Both the position numbers and the translations under genes were made by a program. DNA of 64,000 bases from Annona cherimola (taxonomy: Eukaryota; Streptophyta; Magnoliopsida; Magnoliales; Annonaceae), in contig CM059971.1 in the NCBI GenBank assembly GCA_030490835.1, positions 128,186,564-128,250,563 of the forward strand, given 5' to 3'. Of the stretch, positions 22,296 through 35,005 are shown piece after piece. Positions within the stretch are counted from its first letter, which is position 1; every line of letters begins with the position of its first letter. The notes under the pieces are model-generated. The model saw only the letters and a program-made list of their open reading frames with translations. It was not told the origin of the DNA and did not search any database.

Positions 22296-25200
22296 ATGGA
22301 AGCTCCAGAGACAGCAAACGGGCATCGTTATATCGCGCGAGAAGTAGATGACGCAGGGGCAGCTTTCGTCCTTGAATCCAAAGGTACGTCATATTTAGAT
22401 AAAATCGCCATTGCATGAAAGTACAACAAGGGCAAAACAATATTAATTCCGATCCATCTGCATGTGTTGCTGTAGGAAATTGGCGTCATGCGGGGTTTCA
22501 TCTGACGACTGCGATTGTGGGACCGACGATCTTAACGTTGCCGTATGCGTTTCGGGGCATGGGATGGAGCTTGGGGCTACTGTCTCTCACCGTCACCATC
22601 GCCGTTACTTTCTATTCCTACTATCTCATGTCCAGGGTCCTTGATCACTGCGAGAAGGAAGGCCGCCGGCATATTCGGTTTCGAGAACTTGCCGCCGATG
22701 TTTTGGGTGCGTTTCTTTTTCTTTAAAAACGCGTGGCTTTTTTTGGTGTCTTGACTTTAAGGAATTTTGGAATTGCCGCCCACATATATATTCGCTCTTT
22801 CGCTTGCAAATTGCAATTGCAACGATTTCGTTCCTCCCCCAAAACACTGCAAGTTCTGTTTGACGACCTCAGAGAAATCATATTTCATACAAGGTGGGTG
22901 GGGCTCGTCTACCGCTGAACGGTTTGGGCCTCTGCCTCCGGTCCGGAACAGGGACTACTCGGTTGGTCGCCGACGCCGATGATAGAATGCCAGAAATGGA
23001 ATATTATCTATTTTCTTTTTCTGCGCGCTGGAAACTTATCAGCCTGCCAAGCCAAGCGACTGATGATCCGTATGAACCAACCACCATGGATAAGGAAGTG
23101 TTTTTTTATTTATTTATTTGTGGTAATGACGGATGATTTCTTACGTTTTTTTTTTTTTTTTTGGGTGGGTGTAGGGTCGGGGTGGATGTTTTATTTTGTA
23201 ATTTGCATTCAAACGGCCGTTAACACGGGAGTCGCCATCGGCTGCATCTTACTCTCGGGCGAGAGTCTCAAGGTGCGTCCCTATTTCTTACCTTCATCCC
23301 ACCCACCCGATTCGCGCGAGTAGAACCTTGGACGGACGTCTGGGCTCTTCCTATCTTCTAGCTGGTGTAAAAAATTTCCAAGTGCTCCGTCTTCCGTCTG
23401 ATATGCCGCGAGTCACGGGTTTATGTTTGGGAAGTCATAAAAAGTCGTCCTGCCTCGACCATGGCTGCCATTCTCTACATGTGCGAGTGATTTTCACAAC
23501 GTGACCACCACCTGCTGCTGACGCCATTTGTAAGAGCTGGATTTTAAAGGTTGCCAGCGCGCGATCCATTCCTCTTCCGTCTTCCGCATTTAAAATGTCT
23601 TTTTCTTTTCCATTTAGACCGGCTTCATAAGCACACACGATTAATGTATATAACTGAACATAAAACAGCTTTTAAATGTTCGTTTTGCAAAATTTTAATC
23701 AACAGGGTCTATTTTGCAAAAAACCCCCTCCTTTTGTAAGTGATTATTAGCTTGGCCTTGGAGTTTCCGCCTGCTGCTGGTCCGTAGCTTTGCTGCCGAG
23801 TTGCGCGCATCGAATTCGAATGTGAATAGTCAATAGTGTGTGGTTGTAACGGAGGGAGCCGCAGCCGGATGCCAAAATAATAATAATATTAATTTGACTA
23901 CGGGGTCCGTCCAACCAAGACACTGACACAGGGCGTACTTACCCTCACTGCACCCAGGTGCTTTAATTTATTTTTTAATTTTTTGAATTTTTTTATATAA
24001 TTATTAATATATTTAATATGTATATTAATTTTTACTTTTTAAGAATATTTTAGATATTTATTTTTGATTTTTAAAAATCAGTGACATTTTAGTAATTATA
24101 AATTACCTAAAATGCTTCTAATTTTCAAAAATTATAAATAAATATTTAAAATGCTCTAAAATTGGTAGAAATTGATATACATATTAAATTAAAAATTGTA
24201 TAAAAAATTTCAAAAAAATTAAAAAATTAGGTTAAATATACCTTGGTGCATTTAACCTCATCCCGTCCAGCCAACCATGATTTTATCATTCGCGAACAAA
24301 CAAAGGACTGAGGACCCATCAGTTTCGAAATAAATAGAAAGGACAGGAAAAAAGAAAGAAAATCAAGCGGCAAAATAAATAGAGAATAGAGAATACATAA
24401 TAATAATGAAAATGATGTGAGAGTTTCTATCCCTTTTCCTTTGGTAGCAAACGGGGCCTTAAGACTGCTTTGGTATTTTGCAAGGGTAAAGAGCTGTGGT
24501 CAATAGCTGCCTTGCTGTACACAGCTAATGATGTCTCGTTCGTCTCTGATTCAACCACTAGCATGCCTCTGAACATTTGCACTCTTTGTTCATTATGCTA
24601 TAAATAAGGATTGGGTAATAGGAATGCTTTTTTTTGGTGATAGACAATTGTCTCATGATTATGAAGGCCCCGACACATAGCATCCTTTATCCAAATAATA
24701 TATTTTTGGCTGACCCTTTTTCCTCCCCCTTTTCATTCGTGTATGCCTATGTCGAAGATCATGTATTCCAGTCTCTTCCCAGATGGACCCCTCAAACTAT
24801 ACCAGTTCATAGCAATGGTGACAGTGGCCATGATAGGCCTTTCTCAGCTACCATCTTTCCACTCCCTCAGATACCTCAGCCTTGCTTCCCTTCTTCTATG
24901 CTTGGGCTACACTTTCTTGGTGGTTGTCGCCTGTATTCGAGCAGGTATGCATATCAAACGACATTCACGTATATTCTCGTGTGCTCTTCTGGGATCTGCT
25001 TTTCAGCAACTTCTTATGTTCTGTTGCAGGTTACTCAAGAAATGCACCCACTAAGGACTACTCTCTAAGTTCGAACAAGTCGACAAGGATGTTCGATGCT
25101 TTTGCATCAATTTCTATCCTCGCCGCTTTGCTTGGAAATGGAATACTGCCTGAGATTCAGGTATATATCCGCCTCCCAGATTGACACTTGTTTTTAAAAA

Positions 25201-27460
25201 AGAAAAGAAAAGAAAAGGAGATCGACTACTTATCATCTCCCCACCAATCAACAGTTGGTCAAAAGACATGGACAAATTGCAGGATAATCCTCTTCTTGGT
25301 TTTCTTATTAGGCATGACGATATCAATAATCAATCTTCAATGGAAACTCTAATGCTGATATAGACTTACACGTTCCGAGAGCATGACGAAACGTATGGAA
25401 ACATCATGGCATGGCCAAAATATCAAGTGGCAGACTGCAGGACACCAAAACACATCCTAGATGATCTGATCCCTTAGAATATTTGTCGCAGCAAATCTTT
25501 AGTTGCATTCATTGATGTCCAGCAGTAACGTGTTTTACACAGGCTACAGTAGCTCCTCCTGCTACAGGGAAGATGTTGAAAGGCCTACTCATGTGTTACA
25601 GCATCGTATTTCTGACTTTTTATTCGACTGCAATCTCTGGATATTGGGCATTTGGGAACAGAGCCAGTTCAAACATTCTCAAGAGCCTAATGCCTGATGA
25701 AGGGCCTTCTCTGGCACCCACATGGCAAATGGGCCTGGCAGTTCTCCTTGTTTTATTACAGCTCTTTGCAATCGGTCTGGTAAGATTTTTCTCTCCATGA
25801 AATGTTTTAAAGCCGCACTTTTTTTTTTTTTTTTTTTTGATGGGTGTTTTAAAGCCGGTGCTATGGACTAAGAAAATAACATGACTGCAGGAAATCATGA
25901 TAACCAATGATTGATCTGCTATCCTGGGGGATATATTGAGAGAGTTGCACAATGTAAACCATCACGACCATCTAATCAGATTTCATACGCAGAAATAACG
26001 ATGCATTTATTTTGGTTATTGTGGATCAAGCAGTGCAGCTGCGCCATCTAATTTGAGCTCATCAGCTTATGTGAGCCTGAACGTAGCCCGGTGTAGGAAA
26101 AAGAAGGTTGGGGCATTTTCATAATTTGACTATGTCAGTAGTTTCTATGTTTTTACAGCGAGTAGAGCATCAGTATCATTTAAATATGAACTAGTTATGT
26201 CAAGTGGCCTAATTTTTATATTTCTCATGCGTTATCTTATTTAGACTGAGTTGATTAATGGGTAAGTTATTGTTCTGTTAAAATAAACAGTTATTCTATG
26301 GTGTGACTTAGTCTAATGGTGTCCTCTTAAAATGTCAAATGTGTATGCATCTAAGTTTTAAATATCAGTAAGAGTCTCTTTTGCAATACAGGGTCAACCA
26401 ATAATTAATTTGGGAAAAAAAAAACATTAAGCTCAAGTAATGATCTCAAGGGGGGGCATCCAATGGATCAATTTTTAACATTACCCAGCGGTGTTGCTAT
26501 CATCATGTTGTTGGCCAAGTCAGTTCAGACCGACAATAGGAAAGGTTGTTCTTCGAAGAACATGGATTGGACGGGCACAGTTTTGCTCCCAGCTGTTGCA
26601 CCTTCAACTACATGCAGACACAAGAGTAAATTTTTTATTTTTATTTTTCGAACGGAAATGAAAGTGCTGTTTTCTTAACCTGTTGGCAACTGATTGGAAG
26701 TTACACCATCCCTCGAGTGCGGACAAGTTGATGCCGCGTTCTTTCTCATGTGTTAAAAGCTCTCATGTGCCACTTAACGATCAGATAAAGGGCCAAATCT
26801 GTGATCCCGAAATTAATTCGATCAAAACCCATATCAAACAAGCAGGCCAAGCAAGGCTAGGCCTACATGCATTTGGAACCAGAACCTTGTCAACCAATCT
26901 GGTATTCCAAAGTTCTTCTGCACTTGTCTGCGAACCAATTATTCATCAGCATTTCAAAATATGTACAAATGATAAAAACTTGATTTTCAATAGAAAAGCG
27001 AGTCTTGATGGTCTCTATTTCAACTTGAAGCTTTCCTGCCTGATTCATTTATTAAATTTTCAATTCGCAGGTTTATTCTCAAGTGGCTTATGAAATCATG
27101 GAAAAGAAGTCTGCGGATGTGAATCAGGGGATGTTCTCTAAACGAAACCTAATTCCAAGGCTGTTCTTCCGAACTGTTTACATGGTATGCTGTGCTTTTT
27201 TAGCTGCAATGCTGCCATTCTTTGGGGACATAAATGGCATCGTCGGGGCAGTTGGATTCATCCCATTGGATTTCATCCTGCCCATGCTTCTATACAACAT
27301 GACCTACAAACCTTCAAGAACGTCATTTACCTTCTGGCTAAATGCTTCCATTATTGTTGTGTTCACCGGCACCGGACTCTTGGGAGCCTTCGCTTCTGTT
27401 AGGAAATTGGTTCTAGATGCTAACAAATTCCAGCTTTTCAGCAACGATGTTGTGGATTAA
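22296..27460 (+). CDS. GABA transporter 1-type amino acid/proton symporter
   Basis: Seven exons: 22296-22383, 22476-22706, 23175-23272, 24758-24944, 25030-25160, 25543-25779 and 27071-27460, 453 residues, all GT-AG and frame-consistent. It belongs to the amino acid/auxin permease (AAAP) family. From about residue 30 ([20 protein letters not shown]) onward there are about ten hydrophobic segments. The region [20 protein letters not shown], the [20 protein letters not shown] stretch, [39 protein letters not shown] and a C-terminal DVVD match plant GAT1-type carriers, which import GABA with protons across the plasma membrane. Lysine/histidine transporters are relatives, but the motifs favour GAT1. 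The exon 4 acceptor (tgtcgaag, 24757) is the weakest junction; it restores phase and gives [15 protein letters not shown]. Confidence 0.9.
23935..24260. repeat. F-family foldback in intron 3 of the GABA transporter gene
   Basis: The left end ctgcacccaggtgctttaat and the right end taccttggtgcatttaacc frame about 320 bp of AT-rich inverted arms (tttaatatgtatattaattt / aaattgatatacatattaaa). It lies wholly within the intron, so its insertion did not alter coding sequence. Confidence 0.72.
25780..27070 (+). other. Intron 6 of the GABA transporter gene
   Basis: The 1.3-kb intron (GTAAGA..CGCAG) contains a T run at about 25820-25838. Two reading frames (26463-26678 and 26683-27093) show no recognisable domain. 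Confidence 0.6.
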
Positions 27461-27948
27461 TTATTTGAAGACGCGTTATTGTTACTGAGAGATGGAATCT
27501 GTTGGTATTTGAGCATGGGACAGACTAACAGACAGGCCAGAGAGTGGAACCTAAATTATGTATCGTATGCCTAAGTTAAAGGAGGGCATCGTCCAAGTAA
27601 ATACGAAACGGTGCAGGGGCAATGCTATTTTGCTGGCACTTGTCGTCCATGTAGCGACTAGTGAAACATGTTGTACGCTACTTTCGTGCGATTAGAGCCA
27701 GAAAATGAGTGATTCTTAGAAGAAATAGTATGAGCATGTTTGGATATAACATATCTATGTGATGCAGAGTATCGTTAAGGTGTTTTATGTAATTAAAGTA
27801 AAAAAAAAAAAAAAAAAAACAAACAAACAAAATGATGAATGTATGGCACAAAAGATTACAGAATGTAGAAACAGAGGTATAATACAATGAAGAGATGAAA
27901 TAATTTGGATATATATGGGTGTGATGCAGCTCGCCTTAGAAAAGAAGA
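27461..27948 (+). other. 3' flank of the GABA transporter gene
   Basis: Probable 3' UTR to roughly 27700. An A run at about 27800-27819 is followed by caaacaaacaaa. No further gene. Confidence 0.45.
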
Positions 27949-28222
27949 TGAGGGTGTGTAATGGCGTATTTGAGAAGTGATAAAAATTTCAATGTAAAAG
28001 TTTTTAAAATGAAAAAAAAATAATGTAATCTACATGAATAATAACTTAAAGAAAAGAATATAAGGTTTAAATAGATAAGTTAGATATACAAATAGTTGTA
28101 TAAAAATGATTGATAAGTAAAGTAATTGTACAAAAAGAAGTTAAAAAGTAATTTAAAAAATAAAACAATTATGAAGAGTAAAAAATTTTAGTTTGAAAAG
28201 TTTTTTTTTTTTTTACAGTAAA
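27949..28222 (-). mobile_element. E-family MITE, copy E3
   Basis: Reverse-orientation E copy (ggcgtatttgagaagtgata to tttagtttgaaaagtttttt). It directly abuts E4 in opposite orientation. Confidence 0.62.
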
Positions 28223-28503
28223 GGTGTGTTTGACAATGTACAGAAAATGTCAATTTAAAACTTTTCACTCTCCACAACTATCATATTTTTTAATTAATTT
28301 TTCATATTTTTCTATACAACTACTTTACTTTTCAATCATTTTTACACAACTATCCACACAACTATCCACACAACTAACTTATCTATTTTAACTTTATCTT
28401 CTTTATTCCTCATCAATACTTTTATCATATCACATCATTTGACAATTTTTACTATCCAAAACTATTTACTAAAAGTTTTATTCATTCTCGAACCCATCCT
28501 AAA
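28223..28503 (+). mobile_element. E-family MITE, copy E4
   Basis: Forward copy starting aaaggtgtgtttgacaatg and ending ttctcgaacccatcct. The phrase actatccacac is duplicated within it (about 28349 and 28361). Confidence 0.68.
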
Positions 28504-30279
28504 TAAACACCTGTGTCAAGAAGGATGAAAAAAGAGGGATGAAAAGTGTAACCTTAGCATCGTAGGGTAGGTCCCCTAATTAGCGACGTTATGCTTTTTG
28601 ACTCCATGTGAGAGTGCGATAATTAATATATAATCTCTGCCAACTGGATCCAAAGCTTTCGTTTATTTATTTGCATGTGGGCAACGTGTAGGGTGATATT
28701 TTAGCCGTTTCTTCGTCTAATATTGAAAAAAAAAAGAGAATGGTCATTAAATGCTTGCTTTCGTCGGCCGCATCTCATAAGTAGGACGGGTTGCAGTTGC
28801 AAATTCCCATCAAAGGAAATTGTAGAACGTGTTAACTTTTTAATTTGCATGAGGTTTTATGCCATTTGAAATGTCGATGAATGGACTGAATAAATGATTT
28901 CAGGCTGCAATCAGTTGGCAGAATAAATGTAGAATAAATAATGATAAGAAATATTTGTACGAAAAACAATATAGAGAGACTGCTTTTTAAATTTTAATGC
29001 ATATGGATATCGTCAATTAATACATTTATTTAAAAGATACAAAAGCTCCATGAATACTCAGACGCCGATTAATTTCTAGTTTCACTCGTTACCACTTCAA
29101 GAGGTTAAAAGCATGCAGGAGATAACACCACCCGCGTCCGATTGTAATTAATATTCGTCTTTAGTTTTTAATATATCTTGTTTCAAAAATTCTTTTTGTA
29201 CTAACGATATTTCACCATAAATTTTTATCATATTGATACATTTAAAATAACTCTTAACTATCCCACTAAAATAGATAATTCTGCATTTTTAAGTTTTCCT
29301 AATTGAAATGATTCGGCCATAATATAATATTTGAATTATCTAATATTATAAGTTAATGATTTACTAACATGAATTATGACATATTAAGGTTGAATCGTTT
29401 TGATTAAGAAATGTCCTTTTAATGGGGTAGCTATCAGTTATTTTGATCGCACGAGTATAATAGGAATTTATGATAGAATGTATGGATATAAAAGAAATTT
29501 TTTAGAAAGTTATAAGTATATTAAGAATTAAGGACATCTATTTGTTGGGTATAAAAGGAATTATCTTTTAAATTAAGAAAAAAAAAAGTGTCTTATGATA
29601 ATAAAAGGAATTATCCCTTAAATTAAGACAAAAAAAGTGTCTTGTGATAAGAACACAAGGAACTAAAAGTACGAATAGCGTGTTGATTATTGAAGATGTA
29701 GTTCAATTCTAAATATTATTTATATGTTACGATTCCTTGAGGATGTAGTTGAATTCTAAATGTTACTTGTATATTACGATTCCTCGCACTTTAAAAGGGT
29801 GATTGAGGATCGCAGATATATAGAAGGCATCTGATCAAGCTTATTTTTAAATGGCGAGAGTCCGTTTACTAATTGGTAGGGATCGCATATTTAAATGTAC
29901 GTTGACGACGGTGCAATCCGAAGCAAGCAATCGTGGAATTGAAAATAATATTGGGTTATGATTCCAAGCGGTTAACCGCACACTCGCACAGGGATAGCCG
30001 TGCCGTCAACCGTACATGTGGGCCCCACATGTATTTTTTAATAAAAAATTTATATTTGTATTTAGATGTGTTTATATAAAATTTTTAGATTTATCTACAT
30101 AAGTTTTTGAATTCAAAATAAAAATGGAAATTTTCCTGCGCCAATACATTAGGAATCTTAGTTTTATTTTTTTAAAAAAATTCAAAATATCTATCTAAAT
30201 AAGGCTAACTTTTTTTAAAAAAAATTTAGTTGAATACATCTAATCTGGGCTCGCTTTACGTTACGTATGAGCGTATAGA
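28504..30279. repeat. Intergenic with two short tandem duplications
   Basis: About 29565-29655: a unit of about 57 bp containing aaaaggaattatc..ttaaat and aaaaagtgtctt..tgataa occurs twice. About 29690-29790: a unit of about 55 bp containing gatgtagtt.aattctaaat and tacgattcct occurs twice. The region 30030-30260 carries F-like arms beside a gtgggccccac palindrome (about 30019). No gene is supported. Confidence 0.55.
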
Positions 30280-30328
30280 AAATCCCATTTAATGTTTGTG
30301 CAATTAATTGTAGGGAATCATGAGATAG

Positions 30329-30368
<40 letters not shown>

Positions 30369-30375
30369 TCTAATG
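30280..30375 (+). mobile_element. Tiny retroposed insert with 30-nt poly(A) and target duplication
   Basis: aaatcccatttaatg (30280-30294) and aaatcccatctaatg (30361-30375) flank a segment of about 66 bp. Its last 27-30 bases are a pure A run (30334-30360, sharing As with the repeat). That is the structure left by LINE-type reverse transcription of a very short transcript. Confidence 0.6.
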
Positions 30376-30779
30376 AATCCGGAAATGAATAAAGTGAGGA
30401 TGCGGTTGCCATATATAGATGAAAGTCATGGAATTAGGTAACACAAGTGGAGCTGTCGTTATTAATTACATGTGTCTAGATTCTTGATGAGATTGAGAGA
30501 TGATGCTAGTGCTAGTGCTAGTGCTATTGCTAGTGCCTTGTGCCGTGTGGGCATTTCTTGCTTATTTAGGCGGGCCAGCCAAACGATTTCGCACTCATGT
30601 GATCACTTCTTTATCTTTATTTGTTAAATTAATATTAAAATTTCCGTTTTCATCTACTCGTAATCAATTATTTTAGCGGATCATCCATCATTGTATTTTT
30701 TTTATATAAAAGTAATCATTTTTTTATGTGGGAATGGAAGTTATCAACAAGAAATGAACAGATGACGATATGTGATGGG
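30376..30779. other. Intergenic with a hexamer microsatellite
   Basis: A gctagt repeat at about 30504-30536. No gene is supported. Confidence 0.45.
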
Positions 30780-31312
30780 AGATGAATATAGTGGACCCAT
30801 GTAGCATTTTCAAAATCTAAGATTTTGATCTTTAATGGAAAATTCAATTCATTCATTATATTTAAAATTATTCTTTTATCTAGGAGACCAAATTTCATTC
30901 CAATCAAGTATGTTTATGGGCTCTATTTGTTTAAATATATATATATATATTCATATATAAAATATGAAAAATGTTTAGATCTATTTACACATGTATTAGA
31001 ATGTAATAATACTTTATATAATCATTTATTCACATAAAAATGATATTTTGGACGGTTTAGATGTCGAAAATACTACTTTTAAAATTGATATTTTAGTATT
31101 TTTCATAATTTACACAAAAATATGTACATTTCTAACAAACGTGGCCTATAAACATACTTGATTGGGATGAAATTTGATCCCCTAGATAAACAAGTGATTT
31201 TACATACAATGAATAGATTAGATTTTCTATCAAAGAACAAAATCTTAGATTTTGAAGAGGTTACATGGTCTGCTCCATATAACCTGGTTATATAGAAGCA
31301 GACCCTCCCCCT
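30780..31312 (+). mobile_element. D-family foldback element, copy D1
   Basis: About 530 bp. The arms (aaaatctaagattttgatct..caattcattcattatattta and its inverse near 31200-31255) flank a central core related to A and B (ggacggtttagatgtcgaaa). It ends in a hairpin GGTCTGCT / AGCAGACC around ccatataacctggttatatag (about 31268-31304). A TA array follows (31319-31327). Confidence 0.72.
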
Positions 31313-31327
31313 CTACACATATATATA

Positions 31328-31701
31328 GAGAAATATTCAAGTGCAATTTTACCACATCACAATTACGGTGCATTTACCTTAAAATGAGCCACATATGATT
31401 ATAAAGTTATAACATACTCCACCTATTATATTTAGATTTACGTACTTATTATCATATCAATCTTCATACTAATTAGATATGTGCATAGAACCCATATGAA
31501 AATGGTATAAATTCAACGTAATAAAGTAGTTTGATGTAAATAACAACTTTAAAATTATTTTTTAACATATAAACTATTTGCTATAAAATTTATATATAGA
31601 TAAATAATTGTATAAAGTATTAATATACTTAAGTATATATGAGGCCCATTATAAGCTAAATGCACAAGTAATTACGATGCAGGCAAATGCACAAGAAAGG
31701 T

Positions 31702-31705
<4 letters not shown>
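31328..31705 (+). mobile_element. A-like element A10 (GCACCGTAATT subtype)
   Basis: Forward core with ends built on gtgca: left agtgcaattttaccacatca..ttacggtgcatttacc, right gctaaatgcacaagtaatta then gcaaatgcacaag. Both ends differ from A1-A6 although the body is the same. Confidence 0.75.

Positions 31706-31746
<41 letters not shown>
31706..31746. repeat. (TA)n array joining A10 and B3
   Basis: About 41 bp of pure TA between two element ends. Confidence 0.9.
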
Positions 31747-31750
<4 letters not shown>

Positions 31751-32091
31751 TTCGCTTACATAAAAGCGGACCGATGTAACCTCTTCAATTATTTATCCAC
31801 ACATATTAGAATATAATGAAACTTTATACAATTATTTATCCATATAAAAGTCATACTTTACATTGTTTAGATGTTGAAAATATCACTTTAAACTTGATAT
31901 TTACGTTAAACTATTTTATTATGTTGCTTTTGTATTATTTTAAGATGGGACACATACATATGTTGGATTTGGATGAAAATTAGTATGCTAATAAAGTGAA
32001 TAATTCTAAATACAATGGGTAGAGTAGTTTTCTTATTCATGATCAAATGAAACCCATAATAAGTTACGGTATAATCCGAATGCACTTGTTT
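31747..32091 (-). mobile_element. B-like element, copy B3
   Basis: Reverse B core. One terminus is gcttacataaaagcggacc (hairpin-like with its flank) in place of the usual ggactgcaccg end. The other is ttacggtataatccgaatgcac before a TA array (32093-32111). Confidence 0.7.
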
Positions 32092-32111
32092 ATTTATATA
32101 TATATATATAT

Positions 32112-32620
32112 CAATCCTGCTTTTATGAAACCTCTTTTCAATGTACCCCTTCCATTTTTAAAATCTTGATGATTGATGAAAAATTCACTCTATCCATTGT
32201 TTAATATCATTTCTAGTATTTTGAAAACTCCTTTATTTGTCCAATATCATTGTGGATGGGTTCCATTAAAAATTAACATAATAAAATAGTATTAACTACC
32301 GATTTTAAAGTTGTTTTTTTCAACATCTAAATCGTCTAAAATATCATTTATATATGAATAAATGATCCTATAAAATATTATTACATTCTAATACATATGT
32401 AAATGGATCTAAGTGTTTTTCATAATCACACATGAATGTACCTATTTTTTAACAAATGTGACCCATAAACATACTTGATTGAGATGAAATTTGGTCTCTT
32501 AGATAAACAAATAATTTTAAATACAATGAATAAATTGGATTTTCTATCAATGTTTAAAATCTTAAAATTGGGGGGGGGGGGGGGTTTATAGGTTACAAAG
32601 AAGTGGTCCCATATAACCCT
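32112..32620 (+). mobile_element. D element, copy D2, interrupted by a G15 run
   Basis: Begins tcaatcctgcttttatg with arms aaaatcttgatgattgatga and, inverted, ctatcaatgtttaaaatctt. The terminal part contains an uninterrupted run of 15 G (32570-32584), then a hairpin of tttataggttac..ccatataaccc type. Confidence 0.66.
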
Positions 32621-32855
32621 TTCAAATTTCAAGATATTGGTCATTTATGAAAAATTCAATCTATTCATTGTATTTAACACCATTTATTTAGCTTGAAGAC
32701 CAAGTTTTATCCAAATCAAATATGTGCATGGGCCACATTTTCTCAAAAATATGTATATTCACATGTAAATTGAAAAACGCTTAGATCCATTCACACATAT
32801 ATTAGAATGTAATAATACTTTGTAGAATCATTTATCTACATTAGCCTAAAAAGTT
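32621..32855 (+). mobile_element. D element, half copy D3
   Basis: Starts tttcaaatttcaagatattg directly after the D2 end hairpin and stops after the core phrase gaatcatttatctacatt. The inverted right arm is missing. Confidence 0.62.
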
Positions 32856-33274
32856 AAGAGTTTTATTAGAAGTCGTGTGTGTATCTGATAGGATGAGAGC
32901 AGCTCTCTATCTAACATAGGCCACAGACGGTGCAGGCATGCACATACGGTCAGTGGTGGACCAGAAGTCATCAGCAGCGTCAACTGATCACTGTGTTAAG
33001 GCAATGGCCAAGCACGAGGTGGGGGCCCACCCCTGCCTGGTAGTTGGAGGATCAGAAATAACGACGCAATCAAGATTCAAATGGCTTGTTTTCTTAGAAC
33101 CAGGGCTCCGAGCTATATGGGATGATTAATTTTGGTTTCGTATTACGAGTAATGCTAATAGTCTAAGTAATTCCATTTTATTTTCTGGAGCAGAAGTCAT
33201 ATATACACACACACACACACACGAAGACACTTGATTTTTAAATAGTTTAAAATTAATTTAGTTATTATCACATA
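32856..33274. other. Intergenic with CA microsatellite
   Basis: A (CA)n run at about 33204-33222. A 63-codon frame at 32938-33129 has no recognisable feature. Confidence 0.45.
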
Positions 33275-33520
33275 TACATATGGGGTATTTGGCAATTCAT
33301 AAAACTTTCACTCTATACAACTATCTTGTTTTTTAATTATTTTTCACATCTTTCTATATAACTGTCATACCTTCCAATTATTTTTACATAGCTACTTATA
33401 CATTTAACCTATTGATTTTAACTTTATTCTCTTTACTCTTCATTATTATTCTTATCATATCATATCATTTTGCAACTTTTATTTTAAAATTTTTTATCAC
33501 TTTCCAAACACACTCGTAAT
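33275..33520 (+). mobile_element. E-family MITE, copy E6
   Basis: Starts ggggtatttggcaattcata and ends ttccaaacacactcg. The internal landmark tcatatcatatcattttgca is intact. Confidence 0.66.
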
Positions 33521-33549
33521 ATGTAATACAAGACATGCATATATATAAT

Positions 33550-34065
33550 TGCCGGTCCCACCTCTATAAAATTCTTTTTCTATGTAACCCTTTTAATTTT
33601 TAAAATCTTGATAGTTGATGAAAAATTCACTTTATCAATTGTATTTAGCATCATTTAGAGTATCTTGGAATTTTTTTATTTTTTTGAGTTTCAATGTATA
33701 TGGGTCCTATCTATAAATATGTAAAATTAACGTAATAAAATAGTTTAATGCTAAAATATCAATTTTAAAGTGGTTCTTCAACATAACTATAAAAAAATAT
33801 CACTACTATGTAGATAAATAATTTTATAAAGTGCTATTACATTTTAATACATGTGTCAATGGATCTAAACATTTTTCATAATTTACACCTGAATATATAT
33901 TTTTCAACAAATGTGGCCCATAAACATATTTGATCGGGATGAAACTTGGTCTCCTAAATGAACAAATGATATTAAATACAATGAATAAATTGGATTTTTC
34001 ATTAAGGATTCAATTCTTAAAAATTAAGAGGGTTACATTACTCTAGTTACTAAGAAGTGGAGCTC
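33550..34065 (+). mobile_element. D element, copy D4
   Basis: About 515 bp with both arms (aaaatcttgatagttgatga and, inverted, ttcattaaggattcaattct) and the A/B-related core (aacgtaataaaatagtttaa). It ends gttacattactctagttact..gaagtgg, the D-type terminal hairpin. No TA array remains at its edges. Confidence 0.7.
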
Positions 34066-34266
34066 TATAATTGAAATCAGTTAATATACCAAACTCATGT
34101 TTCTGTTTTTAGTTCTAGCTTTACTAAAGGTTTTGAGGGCATCTTTAGCCTAACATCCTTTATTTCGTTTGCCCTATTTAGTAGAAGAGATAAATCTTTT
34201 TTTTTTAATAGTTCCGTGTAACAGTCATAATTTGCATGGAAACAACTAATTGAAAGAAGTTTATAT

Positions 34267-34540
34267 AGGGTGTTTTTGGCAATATTTAAAAGTTGTAAGT
34301 TAAAACTTTTTACTTTTCATTACTACTTTATTTTTTAATTATTTTTTCATATTTTTCTATACAACTGTCTTACTTTTAAATCATTTCTACATAACTACCC
34401 ACATAACTAACCTAACTATTTTAATTTTATTCTCTTTACTCATCATTAGCACTATCTTATCACATCATTTTACAACTTTTATTCTCTAAAACTTTTGATC
34501 AAAAATTTTATCCATTCTAAGATCTTGTCAAATACTGATA
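34267..34540 (+). mobile_element. E-family MITE, copy E7
   Basis: Starts agggtgtttttggcaatatt and continues through ctatcttatcacatcatttt. The right terminus is decayed (ccattctaagatcttgtc). It lies about 470 bp upstream of the next gene. Confidence 0.64.
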
Positions 34541-34870
34541 TTGCCAATTCGGAAAGTGTTTCCTCTTTCATAAGTGGAACGCTACTAAATTTAAGTCGCC
34601 CTTCAAATTAATATATACGAGTTACAATGTAAACATGCAAACAAAAATAGGAATCTGAGGAGTGGACCGTCCAACGACGAGTCGAAGCAATATTCACAAA
34701 GTCATTAACAATGAACAATCGAGTCTAATTTGAATATTAAAATTGGTTTAAATCCAATATATTATAGTTGCAAACACATGCATGGGCCGTGGTGACGAAG
34801 CGACTTTTTTATAAATTAATCGTGGAACGGCATGTGAAAAAATCCTACCAAATCTCCTCTATTCTCCTCC

Positions 34871-34877
34871 TATATAA
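34871..34877 (+). promoter_or_regulatory. TATA box candidate for the 180-residue gene
   Basis: TATATAA in the context ctcctcctatataacaggag, about 130 bp upstream of the ATG. The leader then contains ggcaggcaggcagg and a caaaac repeat running into about 19 A. The TSS is inferred near 34900. Confidence 0.5.
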
Positions 34878-35005
34878 CAGGAGATAGCTAGCTAGGCACA
34901 CCCTCACTCCAATTTCCTAAGCAGGCAAGCAGGCAGGCAGGCATTCACAAAACAAAACAAAACAAAAAAAAAAAAAAAAAAGAGTCAGAAAGAAAGAAGA
35001 CGAAG

